Below, piece after piece: positions 7,567 to 15,457 of a stretch of 29,128 nt of DNA. Under the pieces are notes generated by a model, which saw only the letters and a list, made by a program, of their open reading frames with translations, searched no databases and was not told where the DNA came from. A program made the translations under genes and the position numbers. The stretch's first letter is position 1, and every line of letters begins with the position of its first letter. The stretch is from SIG575 sp045595725 (GTDB taxonomy: Bacteria > Bacillota > Clostridia > Oscillospirales > Acutalibacteraceae): the NCBI GenBank assembly GCA_045595725.1, contig JAZOAY010000177.1:1-29128 (forward strand), in the 5' to 3' direction.

Positions 7567-9528
7567 ATGGACATGATTGTAAGAATTTTATCCTTGGGAC
7601 TTGCTATGGTAATGTTCCTCTTTCAGGGCAATTTCTCAACTGCGGCATCTTACCTTAAAATTCTCCCTGATACAGCAAAAATGGGTCTTTCTTACCTTGA
7701 TTTTTCAAACACAGTAGAAGGAACTTCAAAAAAAGAAATGGCTGTCTTTATTGACGAGGCTCAGAAAGATGTAAAGCATCCTTTCATCCTTGCTGATAAA
7801 GAAGATTTTGACAAAGTGCGTGAAAATTACTTTGCTGAAGACGGTGACGAATACATAAAAGAAATTTTCACGTATTCAATGGAACGTGCTGACCAGCTTG
7901 CAGCAGGTCCTCTTGTTGAATATATTTATGATGATGACGACGGAATACTTGAAGTTTCGCGTCAGATACTCAGCCGTGTTATTACACTTTCTGCTGCATG
8001 GCAGGTAACAGGTGAAGAAAAATATGCAGCTAAAGCATTTGCTGAACTTGAAGCAGCATGTAATTACGGTGACTGGAACCCTGACCATTTCCTTGATGTT
8101 GCTGAAATGGCTCTTGCAATGAGCATCGGCTATGACTGGCTTTTCGATTATCTTACCGACGCTCAGAAAGAACTTATCAGAACCAACGTTTATGAAAAGG
8201 CTATCACTCCTGCAATTGAAGGTGACATCCTTTCTCAGAACTGGTGGATATGGTCAAACACAAACTGGAACACAGTGTGCTACAGCGGTATCGGTATTGC
8301 ATGTATGACTTTCTCTGAATATTATGAGGAAGAAGCAGCAGAAATTCTTTCAAAGGCAACAAAATTCATGCCCATGACTTTTGCTCTCTTTACTCCTGAC
8401 GGTGTTTATGTTGAAGGTACAGGTTACTGGGAATACTGCACAACCTACCTTGTTTACTTCCTTTCAACTTCAAGAAACTATTTCGGCACAGACTTCGGTC
8501 TTTCAGAAATTGACGGTGTTGACAAAGTTGGCTATTACCCCATCTACGTTACAGGTGCACAGGGAGTTTTCAACTATGGTGATAACAAATCTGAACCACT
8601 TCACGGACCTTCAATGCAGTGGTTTGCAGACGAATATAACTCCCCTCTTCTTGCAGCATTCCAGAAAACTGCTGATCCCAGAAGAAATGAAGACAGAGAA
8701 GCAACGCTCTCCGCTATATGGTATGACACTTCTTTCTCAGGCGAAAATGCTGATTTTTCAAATGAACCTCTTGCACTTTTCTCAAAATCAAGCGGTTTTG
8801 AAGATATGGCAATTATGAGAAGTGCTTACCTTGACCCCAATGCAACTTTTGCTGCTATTAAATCAGGTTACAACTACACAAACCACGGCGACCTTGACAT
8901 CGGTACATTCGTCTTTGATGCAATGGGCGAAAGATGGGCAGAGGAACTTGGCCCCGGTGACTATGGTGCACCCCAGTATTTTGCAGGTCTTGTAGGTTTC
9001 GGCAGATGGCAGGTTTACCGTAAACGTGCAGAAGGTCAGAATACCTTGGTTATCAATCCCGATAAAACTCCCGACGACCAGTACGCTTTCGCAGAAGTTG
9101 AAATTTCTTCTTTCCAGGAAACAAGTCATGGCGGTAAAGCAATTATTGACATGACAGAGGCATATTGCCTCAACGGTGTAAAGAGCGTTGTACGTGAATT
9201 TGAAATGTTTGATAACCACTCAAAGCTGAGAATCACAGACACAATTTCATGCCACGGCAAATCAGAAATTTACTGGTTTATGCACACAAAAGCTGCAATA
9301 GAAATTCTTGATGAAGGCAAAACTGCAAAACTTACAATCGGCGACAAACACTTACGTGCAACACTTGAGGACTGTGACGGCACATTCTCAGTAATGGATG
9401 CAGTAAGACTTGACGGTACAGTTTCAGAATATGACAAAGACAACACGGGCATTCAGAAACTTACAGTCCACATTGAAGACGTAAAAGAAGCAGAAATCAA
9501 CGTAATCCTTGAACCTTGGGTTAATTAA
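7567..9528 (+). CDS. Heparinase II/III-like family protein (probable polysaccharide lyase), likely exported
   Basis: Resembles the alpha/alpha-toroid plus beta-sandwich lyases that eliminate uronic-acid polysaccharides. The 653 residues have a hydrophobic N-terminus (about 5-27) that may be a signal peptide with a weak n-region. The helical domain includes FLDVAEMALAMSIGYDWLF and WWIWSNTNWNTVCYSGIG. The C-terminal sheet domain carries NHGDLDIGTFVFDAMGERW, matching the conserved H/N-x-x-D segment of this family. The ATG at 7567 follows CGGAGGT. It stands alone between promoter and terminator, with no sugar transporter or other lyase beside it, so the substrate cannot be inferred. Family assignment is good; lyase activity itself is inference. 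Confidence 0.82.
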   Translation: MDMIVRILSLGLAMVMFLFQGNFSTAASYLKILPDTAKMGLSYLDFSNTVEGTSKKEMAVFIDEAQKDVKHPFILADKEDFDKVRENYFAEDGDEYIKEIFTYSMERADQLAAGPLVEYIYDDDDGILEVSRQILSRVITLSAAWQVTGEEKYAAKAFAELEAACNYGDWNPDHFLDVAEMALAMSIGYDWLFDYLTDAQKELIRTNVYEKAITPAIEGDILSQNWWIWSNTNWNTVCYSGIGIACMTFSEYYEEEAAEILSKATKFMPMTFALFTPDGVYVEGTGYWEYCTTYLVYFLSTSRNYFGTDFGLSEIDGVDKVGYYPIYVTGAQGVFNYGDNKSEPLHGPSMQWFADEYNSPLLAAFQKTADPRRNEDREATLSAIWYDTSFSGENADFSNEPLALFSKSSGFEDMAIMRSAYLDPNATFAAIKSGYNYTNHGDLDIGTFVFDAMGERWAEELGPGDYGAPQYFAGLVGFGRWQVYRKRAEGQNTLVINPDKTPDDQYAFAEVEISSFQETSHGGKAIIDMTEAYCLNGVKSVVREFEMFDNHSKLRITDTISCHGKSEIYWFMHTKAAIEILDEGKTAKLTIGDKHLRATLEDCDGTFSVMDAVRLDGTVSEYDKDNTGIQKLTVHIEDVKEAEINVILEPWVN

Positions 9529-9537
9529 TCAAAATAT

Positions 9538-9576
9538 TTCCCTGTGCAAACCGCATGTTTTGTACAGGGAATTTTT
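9538..9576 (+). terminator. Intrinsic terminator after the heparinase-like gene
   Basis: Stem TTCCCTGTGCAAA / TTTGTACAGGGAA (9538-9550 with 9559-9571, one G-U pair) followed by TTTTT. Confidence 0.93.
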
Positions 9577-9577
9577 G

Positions 9578-9606
9578 TTGACATCTTTTTAATTATATGG
9601 TATTAT
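9578..9606 (+). promoter_or_regulatory. Sigma-A promoter of the metallophosphoesterase gene
   Basis: TTGACA (9578-9583), 17 bases, TATTAT (9601-9606), immediately after the preceding terminator. It implies transcription from about 9613 and a leader of about 150 bases. Confidence 0.88.
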
Positions 9607-9631
9607 TTCTGTGTATTTATTGTTATAAAAA

Positions 9632-9735
9632 CAGGGCACAAGATATGTTGCCATGCATAGTTTCTGACCTTGAAATAACAATGCATAAATATAACGAAAG
9701 CTCATATCTTCTTACGAGTTTTCAGAAGCACCCTG
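9632..9735 (+). other. Nested-stem 5' leader of the metallophosphoesterase mRNA
   Basis: Within the roughly 150-base leader, three stems nest: CAGGG/CCCTG (9632-9636 with 9731-9735), AAGATATG/CATATCTT (9640-9647 with 9703-9710, perfect), and ATGCAT/ATGCAT (9653-9658 with 9681-9686). A side hairpin GAAAGCTC/GAGTTTTC (about 9696-9723) competes with the second stem. No T-run or ribosome-site sequester is obvious, and I do not recognise a known riboswitch class. Could be a regulatory fold or chance. Confidence 0.35.
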
Positions 9736-9764
9736 AATATTTTTTTGCGAAAGGAAATGACAAA

Positions 9765-11462
9765 ATGAAAAAAGTTCTCTCTATTCTTCTTGCAGTTTCA
9801 ATTCTTGTTTCTGCATTCGTAATCGGTGTATCTGCCGATGATGACACAGTCAGATTTGCAGTTGCATCTGACCTTCATTACAATGTTCCTGAAGAAGAGC
9901 TTACAGCTACAAATGACCATCCGCTTTTCTGGTACGCGAACAGACGTGCAGCAATGGACAACGAAAGCGGTCTTATTATTGATGAGTTTTTAAGACAGGC
10001 AGCAGAGGCTGATTACGATTTTGTTCTCATCTCAGGTGACATGGCTGATAACGGCAGAATTGTCCCCGAAGAACATCAGGCAGTTTCTTCAAAGCTCAAA
10101 GCTTTTGAAGAAGCAACAGGTATTCCTGTTTACGTTGTTCCCGGCAACCACGACTACGGCAGAGGAGAAAACGACAACAAAATCGAAGACATGTTCTCTT
10201 TCTACGGCGATTTTGGTTATAACGATGCTTTTGAAAAACGTGACAGTGATTTTTCTTACGTAACAGACCTTCCCGGTGGAAAATACAGACTTATTGTTGC
10301 TGATTCAAACGATCCGTCAAAATCAACTGAAGACGGTATGACATCCGACAAAGTAAACTGGGTTGTAAAACATGCAAAGCAGGCAGTTAAAGACGGCAAA
10401 TATCCTATTCTTATGATGCACCACAACCTTCTTGATCACCTTCCCATGCAGAGAATTCTCAGCCGTAACTTCATTATCAGAAACCACACAGCCGTTGCAA
10501 ACAAATTTGCAGATGCAGGTATCAAACTTGTATTCACAGGTCATGAACATTGCAGCGACGTTTCTGTTCAAACAAGCCCCAAAGGCAACAAAATTTACGA
10601 CTTTGCAACAACTGCACTTTCAATGTATCCCCTTTCTTACAGAGATTTCACTATGACAGAAGAGGAAATCACTTACACAGATAAAACAATTGAAAGCATT
10701 GATACAGAAACTCTCCGTAACACAGTCAATGGTTACACAGATGAAATGATTGCTGAAATGAACAAAGGTCTTAACACTTTTGCAAAAGGTTTCCTCAAAG
10801 CAGGTGTTCAGTACCGTCTTGCACGTTCACTTACAATGGAACAGATGGGCATTGCAGAAGACAGCATTTTCTATCCCCTTGTTAACACCGCAGTAGGCGG
10901 ACTGACAAGCCTTCTTGAAATGCCTCTCTACGGTGAAAACAGCGTTCAGGAACTTGCAAAGGAATATAACGTTGTAATTCCCGACAGCGAATACGAAAAC
11001 GGTTGGGACCTTGCAACAGACCTTGTTTCTTACCACTATTCAGGCGGTGAAGACTTCTCAATTTATTCAACAGAAGTTACAATCCTCCTCAGAATGGTAA
11101 ACCTCATTCTTCTTGATGATCTTTCAACAGTAAATGACGAAGTATTCTTCGGTGCATTGAATGAAGTTCTCGGCAATGATTCAGCACTCTTCAAAAACTT
11201 CACAAAGGGTATTGCAAATGCTCTCGGACCTGTTACACCCGGTCAATATCTCCTTATTGCAATTGCATCTCCCATCGTTTATGAATTTGTTTACGATTCA
11301 GACGGAGTTGACGATAACAGAGGCACACTTGAAGGCTACGGTGTAGAACCTGACCTTAACGAAAACAGAACAGATAATTTTGCGGATTTCCTTGACACGC
11401 TCTGCCTCTATATCAAAAACTTCCTTGAAATTGTTATCAAAATATTTGGTATCGGAAGATAA
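9765..11462 (+). CDS. Secreted calcineurin-like metallophosphoesterase
   Basis: Binuclear-metal phosphoesterase acting outside the membrane. The 565 residues begin with a clear signal peptide (MKKVLSILLAVSILVSAFVI, cleavage near VSA-DD). Metal-ligand motifs run in order: D36/H38 (SDLHYN), D92 (SGDMADN), N128/H129 (PGNHDYG), HHNLLDH, and H260/H262 (TGHEHCSD). The last third is helical, and the protein ends in a hydrophobic segment FLEIVIKIFGIGR that resembles the tail of the secreted hydrolase at 20043. I chose ATG 9765 (AAGGA nine bases upstream). A frame open from 9597 overlaps the promoter -10 and would mask the signal peptide. Substrate unknown. Confidence 0.88.
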   Translation: MKKVLSILLAVSILVSAFVIGVSADDDTVRFAVASDLHYNVPEEELTATNDHPLFWYANRRAAMDNESGLIIDEFLRQAAEADYDFVLISGDMADNGRIVPEEHQAVSSKLKAFEEATGIPVYVVPGNHDYGRGENDNKIEDMFSFYGDFGYNDAFEKRDSDFSYVTDLPGGKYRLIVADSNDPSKSTEDGMTSDKVNWVVKHAKQAVKDGKYPILMMHHNLLDHLPMQRILSRNFIIRNHTAVANKFADAGIKLVFTGHEHCSDVSVQTSPKGNKIYDFATTALSMYPLSYRDFTMTEEEITYTDKTIESIDTETLRNTVNGYTDEMIAEMNKGLNTFAKGFLKAGVQYRLARSLTMEQMGIAEDSIFYPLVNTAVGGLTSLLEMPLYGENSVQELAKEYNVVIPDSEYENGWDLATDLVSYHYSGGEDFSIYSTEVTILLRMVNLILLDDLSTVNDEVFFGALNEVLGNDSALFKNFTKGIANALGPVTPGQYLLIAIASPIVYEFVYDSDGVDDNRGTLEGYGVEPDLNENRTDNFADFLDTLCLYIKNFLEIVIKIFGIGR

Positions 11463-11473
11463 ATCAATTATTA

Positions 11474-11511
11474 ACAGCCTGTTATCTTTTAGGTGATAAC
11501 AGGCTGTCTTT
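11474..11511 (+). terminator. Hairpin terminator after the metallophosphoesterase gene
   Basis: Perfect 13-bp stem ACAGCCTGTTATC / GATAACAGGCTGT (11474-11486 with 11495-11507), then CTTTATA; the T-tract is weak but the stem is strong. Confidence 0.82.
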
Positions 11512-11550
11512 ATACATGACAGTTTAATGTTAAACAAAAAACACTTGATA

Positions 11551-11579
11551 TTGCTATGAAAAGTTATTTGTGATATAAT
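11551..11579 (+). promoter_or_regulatory. Promoter of the potassium-uptake operon
   Basis: TTGCTA (11551-11556), 17 bases, TATAAT (11574-11579) with an extended -10 TG at 11571. The leader is only about 25 bases, too short for a c-di-AMP riboswitch, so any c-di-AMP control would be at the protein level. Confidence 0.82.
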
Positions 11580-11611
11580 AAATTGTATATTCATTTTAAA
11601 GAGGACAAAAC

Positions 11612-12964
11612 ATGAAAAAGTCACGTTTATTTTCTCTTTCCACAACGCGGATTATTATGCTGAGCTTTTTAGCAACAATCCTTGTGGGAAGTTTACTTCT
11701 GAAATTACCCGTAAGTTCAGCAAACGGTGTCTCGGTACCCTATATTGATGCACTTTTTACAGCCACGACTGCTACCTGTGTTACGGGACTTGTTACGCTT
11801 CCCACAGTTACCACATGGAGTATTTTCGGTCAGATTGTAATTCTTTTGCTTATTCAGGTGGGAGGCCTTGGTATTATTACAATAATGTCAGGAATTATGA
11901 TTGGTCTTCACAAAAAAATGGGACTTGCCGACAGACTACTCATTCAGGATGCTTTCAACCTGAACACATTGTCAGGGCTTGTAAAATTCATCAGAAAAGT
12001 TATTGTAGGTACATTTATTGTGGAAGGTATAGGTGCACTTCTTTACATGATTGCTTTTATACCTGAGTTCGGAATGAAAGGTATATGGATATCTGTTTTT
12101 ACTTCTGTTTCCGCATTCTGTAATGCAGGTATTGATATAATTGCAGAAAACAGTCTCTGCAATTATGCCGATAATCCTGTGATAAACATTGTCACCTCAA
12201 TGCTTATTGTTATAAGCGGTATCGGTTATATTGTCTGGTGGGACGTAATACGTGTGCTTAAAATGAAAACAAACAGAAAATTTTCACATCTTACTCTTCA
12301 CAGCAAAATCGCAATTATCACAACACTTATACTCATTTTTGCAGGTGCAATTCTTATTTTTATCTTTGAATACAATAATCCTCTCACCATTGGAAAACTA
12401 TCTCTGTTCGATAAAATTCAGGTATCTTTCTTTCAATCAATAACAACAAGAACGGCCGGCTTTGCAACTGTTCCTCAGGAAAATCTGACAAATGCATCTT
12501 CGCTTATCTGTCTTCTCCTGATGTTTATCGGAGGTTCTCCCGTAGGTACTGCGGGCGGTGTTAAAACGGTTACAATTGCGGTGCTTTTCGCCGCTTCCGT
12601 AGCTGCAATCAAAGGTAAAAACGAAGTTAATCTCTTTTCAAGAAATATAAAGAAAGAAGCCGTTTCAAAAGCAACGGCAGTTGTAGGAATGTCATTTCTT
12701 ATTATGTTTGTGTCTACAGTTCTTCTGTCTTTTGTAACAGACGTAAACGCTCTTGATATTCTTTACGAAACCGTCAGTGCTACGGCGACGGTAGGTCTGA
12801 CAAGAAATCTTACTTCATCTCTTGATATTGCAGGGAAAATTATTATCACCCTTACAATGTATCTCGGCAGAGTAGGTCCCATTTCCCTTGCAATTGCTTT
12901 CAACAGAAAAAAGGAAATTCCAAATATTATAAAAAATCCCGTTGAGGAAATAAGTGTAGGGTAG
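11612..12964 (+). CDS. ktrB: KtrB/TrkH-type potassium uptake channel subunit
   Basis: Membrane pore of a Ktr-type K+ transporter. The 450 residues show the superfamily's four pore-loop repeats, recognisable at TATTATCVTGL, SVSAFCNAGID, TTRTAGFATV and ETVSATATVGLT, each with the conserved filter glycine, embedded in many hydrophobic helices. The short N-terminus and 450-residue length fit KtrB better than the longer TrkH. The start ATG follows GAGGAC. The partner RCK subunit begins ten bases after its stop, so the two are an operon under the promoter at 11551. Confidence 0.93.
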   Translation: MKKSRLFSLSTTRIIMLSFLATILVGSLLLKLPVSSANGVSVPYIDALFTATTATCVTGLVTLPTVTTWSIFGQIVILLLIQVGGLGIITIMSGIMIGLHKKMGLADRLLIQDAFNLNTLSGLVKFIRKVIVGTFIVEGIGALLYMIAFIPEFGMKGIWISVFTSVSAFCNAGIDIIAENSLCNYADNPVINIVTSMLIVISGIGYIVWWDVIRVLKMKTNRKFSHLTLHSKIAIITTLILIFAGAILIFIFEYNNPLTIGKLSLFDKIQVSFFQSITTRTAGFATVPQENLTNASSLICLLLMFIGGSPVGTAGGVKTVTIAVLFAASVAAIKGKNEVNLFSRNIKKEAVSKATAVVGMSFLIMFVSTVLLSFVTDVNALDILYETVSATATVGLTRNLTSSLDIAGKIIITLTMYLGRVGPISLAIAFNRKKEIPNIIKNPVEEISVG

Positions 12965-12973
12965 GTAGAGAAA

Positions 12974-13624
12974 ATGACAATCAACAAAACTTATGCAGTA
13001 TTCGGTCTTGGAAGATACGGTCTTTCTGTTGCGGAAGAACTTGTAAATGACGGCGCGGAAGTGCTTGCAGTAGACATAAACGAAAACATTGTAAACGATG
13101 CAATTGAATTTCTCCCCTATTGCAAATGTGCTGACGTGACAGATGCTGACGTTATAAAACAGTTGGGAATTTCCAACGTTGACGTTGTGATTATCGCAAT
13201 GGCAGGTTCACTTGAAGCAAGTGTTATGGCAACAATGCTCTGCAAAGAAGCAGGTGTTGAAACTGTAATTGTAAAATGCGCAAATGAAATGCACAAAAAA
13301 ATTCTTACAAAAGTCGGTGCAGACGCAGTCGTTTTCCCTGAGAATGAATCAGGAATACGTCTTGCCAAAAATCTTCTCAGTTCAGGATTTATTGATATTG
13401 TGGAGCTTTCAAAAGATGTTTCTATGTTTGAAATGAGTGTAAGAGATGAGTGGACAGGTAAAAATCTCATTTCACTTGACTTGAGAAAAAAATACGGCAT
13501 CAATGTTGTTGCCATCTGTAAAGGTGATGAAGTCACAACTGAAGTCAATCCTACAATGCCCCTTGAAAAAGAAATGAAGCTTATCGTAGTTGCAAACGGC
13601 GAAAGACTGAAAAAGATAAAATAA
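12974..13624 (+). CDS. ktrA: KtrA-type RCK gating subunit
   Basis: Cytosolic ring protein that gates KtrB in response to nucleotides. The 216 residues comprise an N-terminal Rossmann RCK_N domain with GLGRYG (11-16) and the acidic strand end VDIN, then an RCK_C domain (about 140-216), which in related proteins binds c-di-AMP. Length matches KtrA and not the doubled TrkA. Translation probably couples to ktrB, with only nine bases between. No terminator follows, and the tRNA promoter starts 18 bases on. Confidence 0.93.
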   Translation: MTINKTYAVFGLGRYGLSVAEELVNDGAEVLAVDINENIVNDAIEFLPYCKCADVTDADVIKQLGISNVDVVIIAMAGSLEASVMATMLCKEAGVETVIVKCANEMHKKILTKVGADAVVFPENESGIRLAKNLLSSGFIDIVELSKDVSMFEMSVRDEWTGKNLISLDLRKKYGINVVAICKGDEVTTEVNPTMPLEKEMKLIVVANGERLKKIK

Positions 13625-13641
13625 TTGAGATATTTTTGACC

Positions 13642-13670
13642 TTGACATAATAAATGTTATTTGATAAAAT
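13642..13670 (+). promoter_or_regulatory. Promoter of tRNA-Ser
   Basis: TTGACA (13642-13647), 17 bases, TAAAAT (13665-13670) with an upstream TG. The mature tRNA starts about 15 bases after the expected transcription start. Confidence 0.85.
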
Positions 13671-13691
13671 ATGTCTTGCAAAAAAATATAG

Positions 13692-13780
13692 GGAAGCGTA
13701 TCGAAGTGGTCATAACGGGACTGACTCGAAATCAGTTGTACCTCACGGTACCGTGGGTTCGAATCCCACCGCTTCCGCCA
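13692..13780 (+). tRNA. tRNA-Ser (anticodon CGA)
   Basis: Acceptor GGAAGCG (13692-13698) pairs with CGCTTCC (13770-13776), then G and an encoded CCA. Anticodon stem ACTGA/TCAGT encloses the loop CTCGAAA with CGA at 13727-13729, reading UCG. The long variable arm GTACC-TCAC-GGTAC is typical of serine tRNA. T arm GTGGG-TTCGAAT-CCCAC is perfect. Confidence 0.97.
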
Positions 13781-13916
13781 AACAGTGCCTCTTGCGAGGC
13801 TGAGATAAGAGATAATATTGAATAAATAATAGATAATAGTGAACGAAAAATTTGGGTCACTGTTTGTATTATTATCTATTCTTTATTATCTCTTCTCTAT
13901 TATCTTTACAAATGAG
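13780..13916. repeat. AT-rich inverted-repeat element abutting the tRNA 3' end
   Basis: AAACAGTG (13780-13787) is the reverse complement of CACTGTTT (13858-13865). GCCTC-TTGC-GAGGC (13787-13800) forms a small hairpin. An imperfect larger repeat pairs the GATAAGAGATAATA...AGATAATA block (13804-13838) with TATTATCTATTC...CTATTATC (13867-13914). The first arm begins on the last base of the CCA. No integrase or second att copy is visible. Probably a small non-coding repeat. Confidence 0.45.
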
Positions 13917-13954
13917 AATTCGATATGTCTTCTAACCGTATCGTACCAATTAAA

Positions 13955-13990
13955 AAACGACAATTTTCTTTAAGAAGATTGTCGTTTCTT
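13955..13990. terminator. Bidirectional terminator between the tRNA region and bcp
   Basis: Perfect stem AAACGACAAT / ATTGTCGTTT (13955-13964 with 13978-13987). Reading right gives CTTTTTTC; reading left (for bcp) gives a T-run from the A-tract at 13952-13957. Serves trxB-bcp and the tRNA transcript. Confidence 0.88.
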
Positions 13991-14018
13991 TTTTCTTAAA
14001 TTATCATTTTCGACTCAA

Positions 14019-14471
14019 TTACAACTCTGCTAAAATTTCTTCTGCATTTGTGTCGGGTTTAACTTTCGGCATGACTTTTTCAATGTTGCCTTTTTCGTCT
14101 ATTATAAAGGTTGTTCTCACAACTCCCATGCTCACTTTGCCGTAAAGTTTCTTTTCCTGCCAGACACCGTATTTCTGAATAGCATCAAGTTCAGGGTCTG
14201 ATAAAAGCACAAAATCAAGATTATGTTTTTCTGCAAATTTCTGATGAGATGAAACGCTGTCTTTACTTATGCCGATTACTTCAACATTTTTGTTTTTAAA
14301 CTCTTTATAAAGTCCGTTAAAGGCACACGCCTGTCTTGTGCAACCGGGTGTATTATCCTTGGGATAGAAATAAAGAACTACTTTTTTGCCGAGAAAATCA
14401 GAAAGTGAAACATCTTTCCCCTCTTTATCTTTCAGCATAAATTCAGGTGCTTTTGAGCCTTTTTCCAACAT
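14019..14471 (-). CDS. bcp: Bcp/PrxQ-type peroxiredoxin
   Basis: Thiol peroxidase reducing hydrogen and organic peroxides, recycled by thioredoxin. The 150 residues have the AhpC/TSA thioredoxin fold with peroxidatic C44 and resolving C49 in PKDNTPGCTRQAC, the spacing typical of the two-cysteine PrxQ/Bcp group. The ATG at 14471 lies two bases after the trxB stop, within one operon, which gives a complete electron path with the thioredoxin at 16900. The ribosome site GGAGGAA lies in the end of trxB. Confidence 0.95.
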   Translation of the reverse strand: MLEKGSKAPEFMLKDKEGKDVSLSDFLGKKVVLYFYPKDNTPGCTRQACAFNGLYKEFKNKNVEVIGISKDSVSSHQKFAEKHNLDFVLLSDPELDAIQKYGVWQEKKLYGKVSMGVVRTTFIIDEKGNIEKVMPKVKPDTNAEEILAEL

Positions 14472-14473
14472 AT

Positions 14474-15385
14474 TTATTCCTCCAGTATTTTTTCTGCAAA
14501 ATGTACTGCAACAGCTCCGTCTGACGTAGCCGTAACAATCTGTCTCAACGGTTTTGTTCTTACATCTCCTACGGCAAAAACGCCGTTCACGTTTGTTCTT
14601 GTTGTTTCATCCGCAATTATATAGCCGTTTTCGTCAAGGTCGATTTTCCCTTTCAGGAATAACGTTTCTGGACTTCTGCCGATACTTACAAAAAGAGCCT
14701 GACAGTTTATTTCCTTTTCTTCGTCTGTTTTTACATTTCTGATTTTCAGTCCCGTAACTCGTTCATCAGTACAAATTTCTTCTACTTTACTGTCCCACAG
14801 GAATTCTATATTTTCTGCTTTGTTAAGAGATTCCTGATAAATTTTCTCTGCCCTCAACTTATCTCTACGGTGAATGATATAAACTTTTTCCGCAAGTCTT
14901 GAAAGGTAAAGTGCATCCTGTACCGCGGAGTTTCCCCCACCAACAACTGCCACAGTTTTACCTTTGTAAAATCTGCCGTCACAATGTGCACAATAGTGAA
15001 CACCTTTACCCGTGAATTCATTTTCTTTTTCAATCCCCAACTTACGGGGATTGGCACCCGTTGCAATAGCTACGGTTTTTCCGTAATATGTGCCGTTTGT
15101 GGTTTCAACTTTTTTTATTTTATCAGAAAAGTCAACATCTGTCACTACTGCATATTCTGTTTTTACACCAAAACGTTCAGCACCTGCCTGCATTTTCATT
15201 GCAAGTTCAAACCCCTCTATTCCGTTTTCAAACCCGGGGTAATTGTCAATAACATCTGTCAGCATCATCTGACCGCCAGGGGACATCTTTTCCAGAATAA
15301 CAACGCTCATTCCTGCTCTTGCACCGTAAAGCGCTGCAGTATACCCTGCAGGGCCTCCACCTGAAATTATCATATCATATACCAT
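14474..15385 (-). CDS. trxB: Thioredoxin reductase-like flavoprotein
   Basis: FAD enzyme passing NADPH electrons to thioredoxin. The 303 residues have FAD motif GGGPAG (9-14), redox pair C132-AH-C135 in YCAHCDG, NADPH motif VVGGGNSA (148-154) and HRRDKLRA, which binds the 2'-phosphate and indicates NADPH use. The C-terminal GVFAVGDVRTKPLRQI is the usual FAD-binding end. Redox motif CAHC varies from the common CATC but keeps the CxxC form. The start has AAGGAG eight bases upstream, and this site overlaps the -35 of the divergent gene at 15458. Followed directly by bcp. Confidence 0.94.
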   Translation of the reverse strand: MVYDMIISGGGPAGYTAALYGARAGMSVVILEKMSPGGQMMLTDVIDNYPGFENGIEGFELAMKMQAGAERFGVKTEYAVVTDVDFSDKIKKVETTNGTYYGKTVAIATGANPRKLGIEKENEFTGKGVHYCAHCDGRFYKGKTVAVVGGGNSAVQDALYLSRLAEKVYIIHRRDKLRAEKIYQESLNKAENIEFLWDSKVEEICTDERVTGLKIRNVKTDEEKEINCQALFVSIGRSPETLFLKGKIDLDENGYIIADETTRTNVNGVFAVGDVRTKPLRQIVTATSDGAVAVHFAEKILEE

Positions 15386-15397
15386 ATCGTTTTCTCC

Positions 15398-15426
15398 TTG
15401 ACATTAATTAAAATCAGAAGTAAAAT
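15398..15426 (+). promoter_or_regulatory. Promoter of the MBL-fold/Crp operon, overlapping the trxB leader
   Basis: TTGACA (15398-15403), 17 bases, TAAAAT (15421-15426). The -35 overlaps the trxB ribosome site on the other strand. A weak opposing pair (TTGACC 15452-15447, TTTATT 15429-15424) could serve trxB. Face-to-face promoters within 72 bases imply mutual interference. Confidence 0.72.
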
Positions 15427-15457
15427 AAAATTAATAAATTTCGCGAGGTCAAAACCG

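Noticed and set aside
9597..9764. In-frame N-terminal extension of the metallophosphoesterase.
   Set aside because: It overlaps the -10 of the promoter, lacks a ribosome site and would bury the signal peptide that starts at 9765.
7567..11462. A polysaccharide utilisation locus made of the heparinase-like and phosphoesterase genes.
   Set aside because: Each gene has its own promoter and terminator, with no transporter or regulator for glycans between them.
13780..13916. Genomic-island attachment site at the tRNA-Ser end.
   Set aside because: No integrase, no second att repeat and no change in composition are visible; kept only as a repeat.
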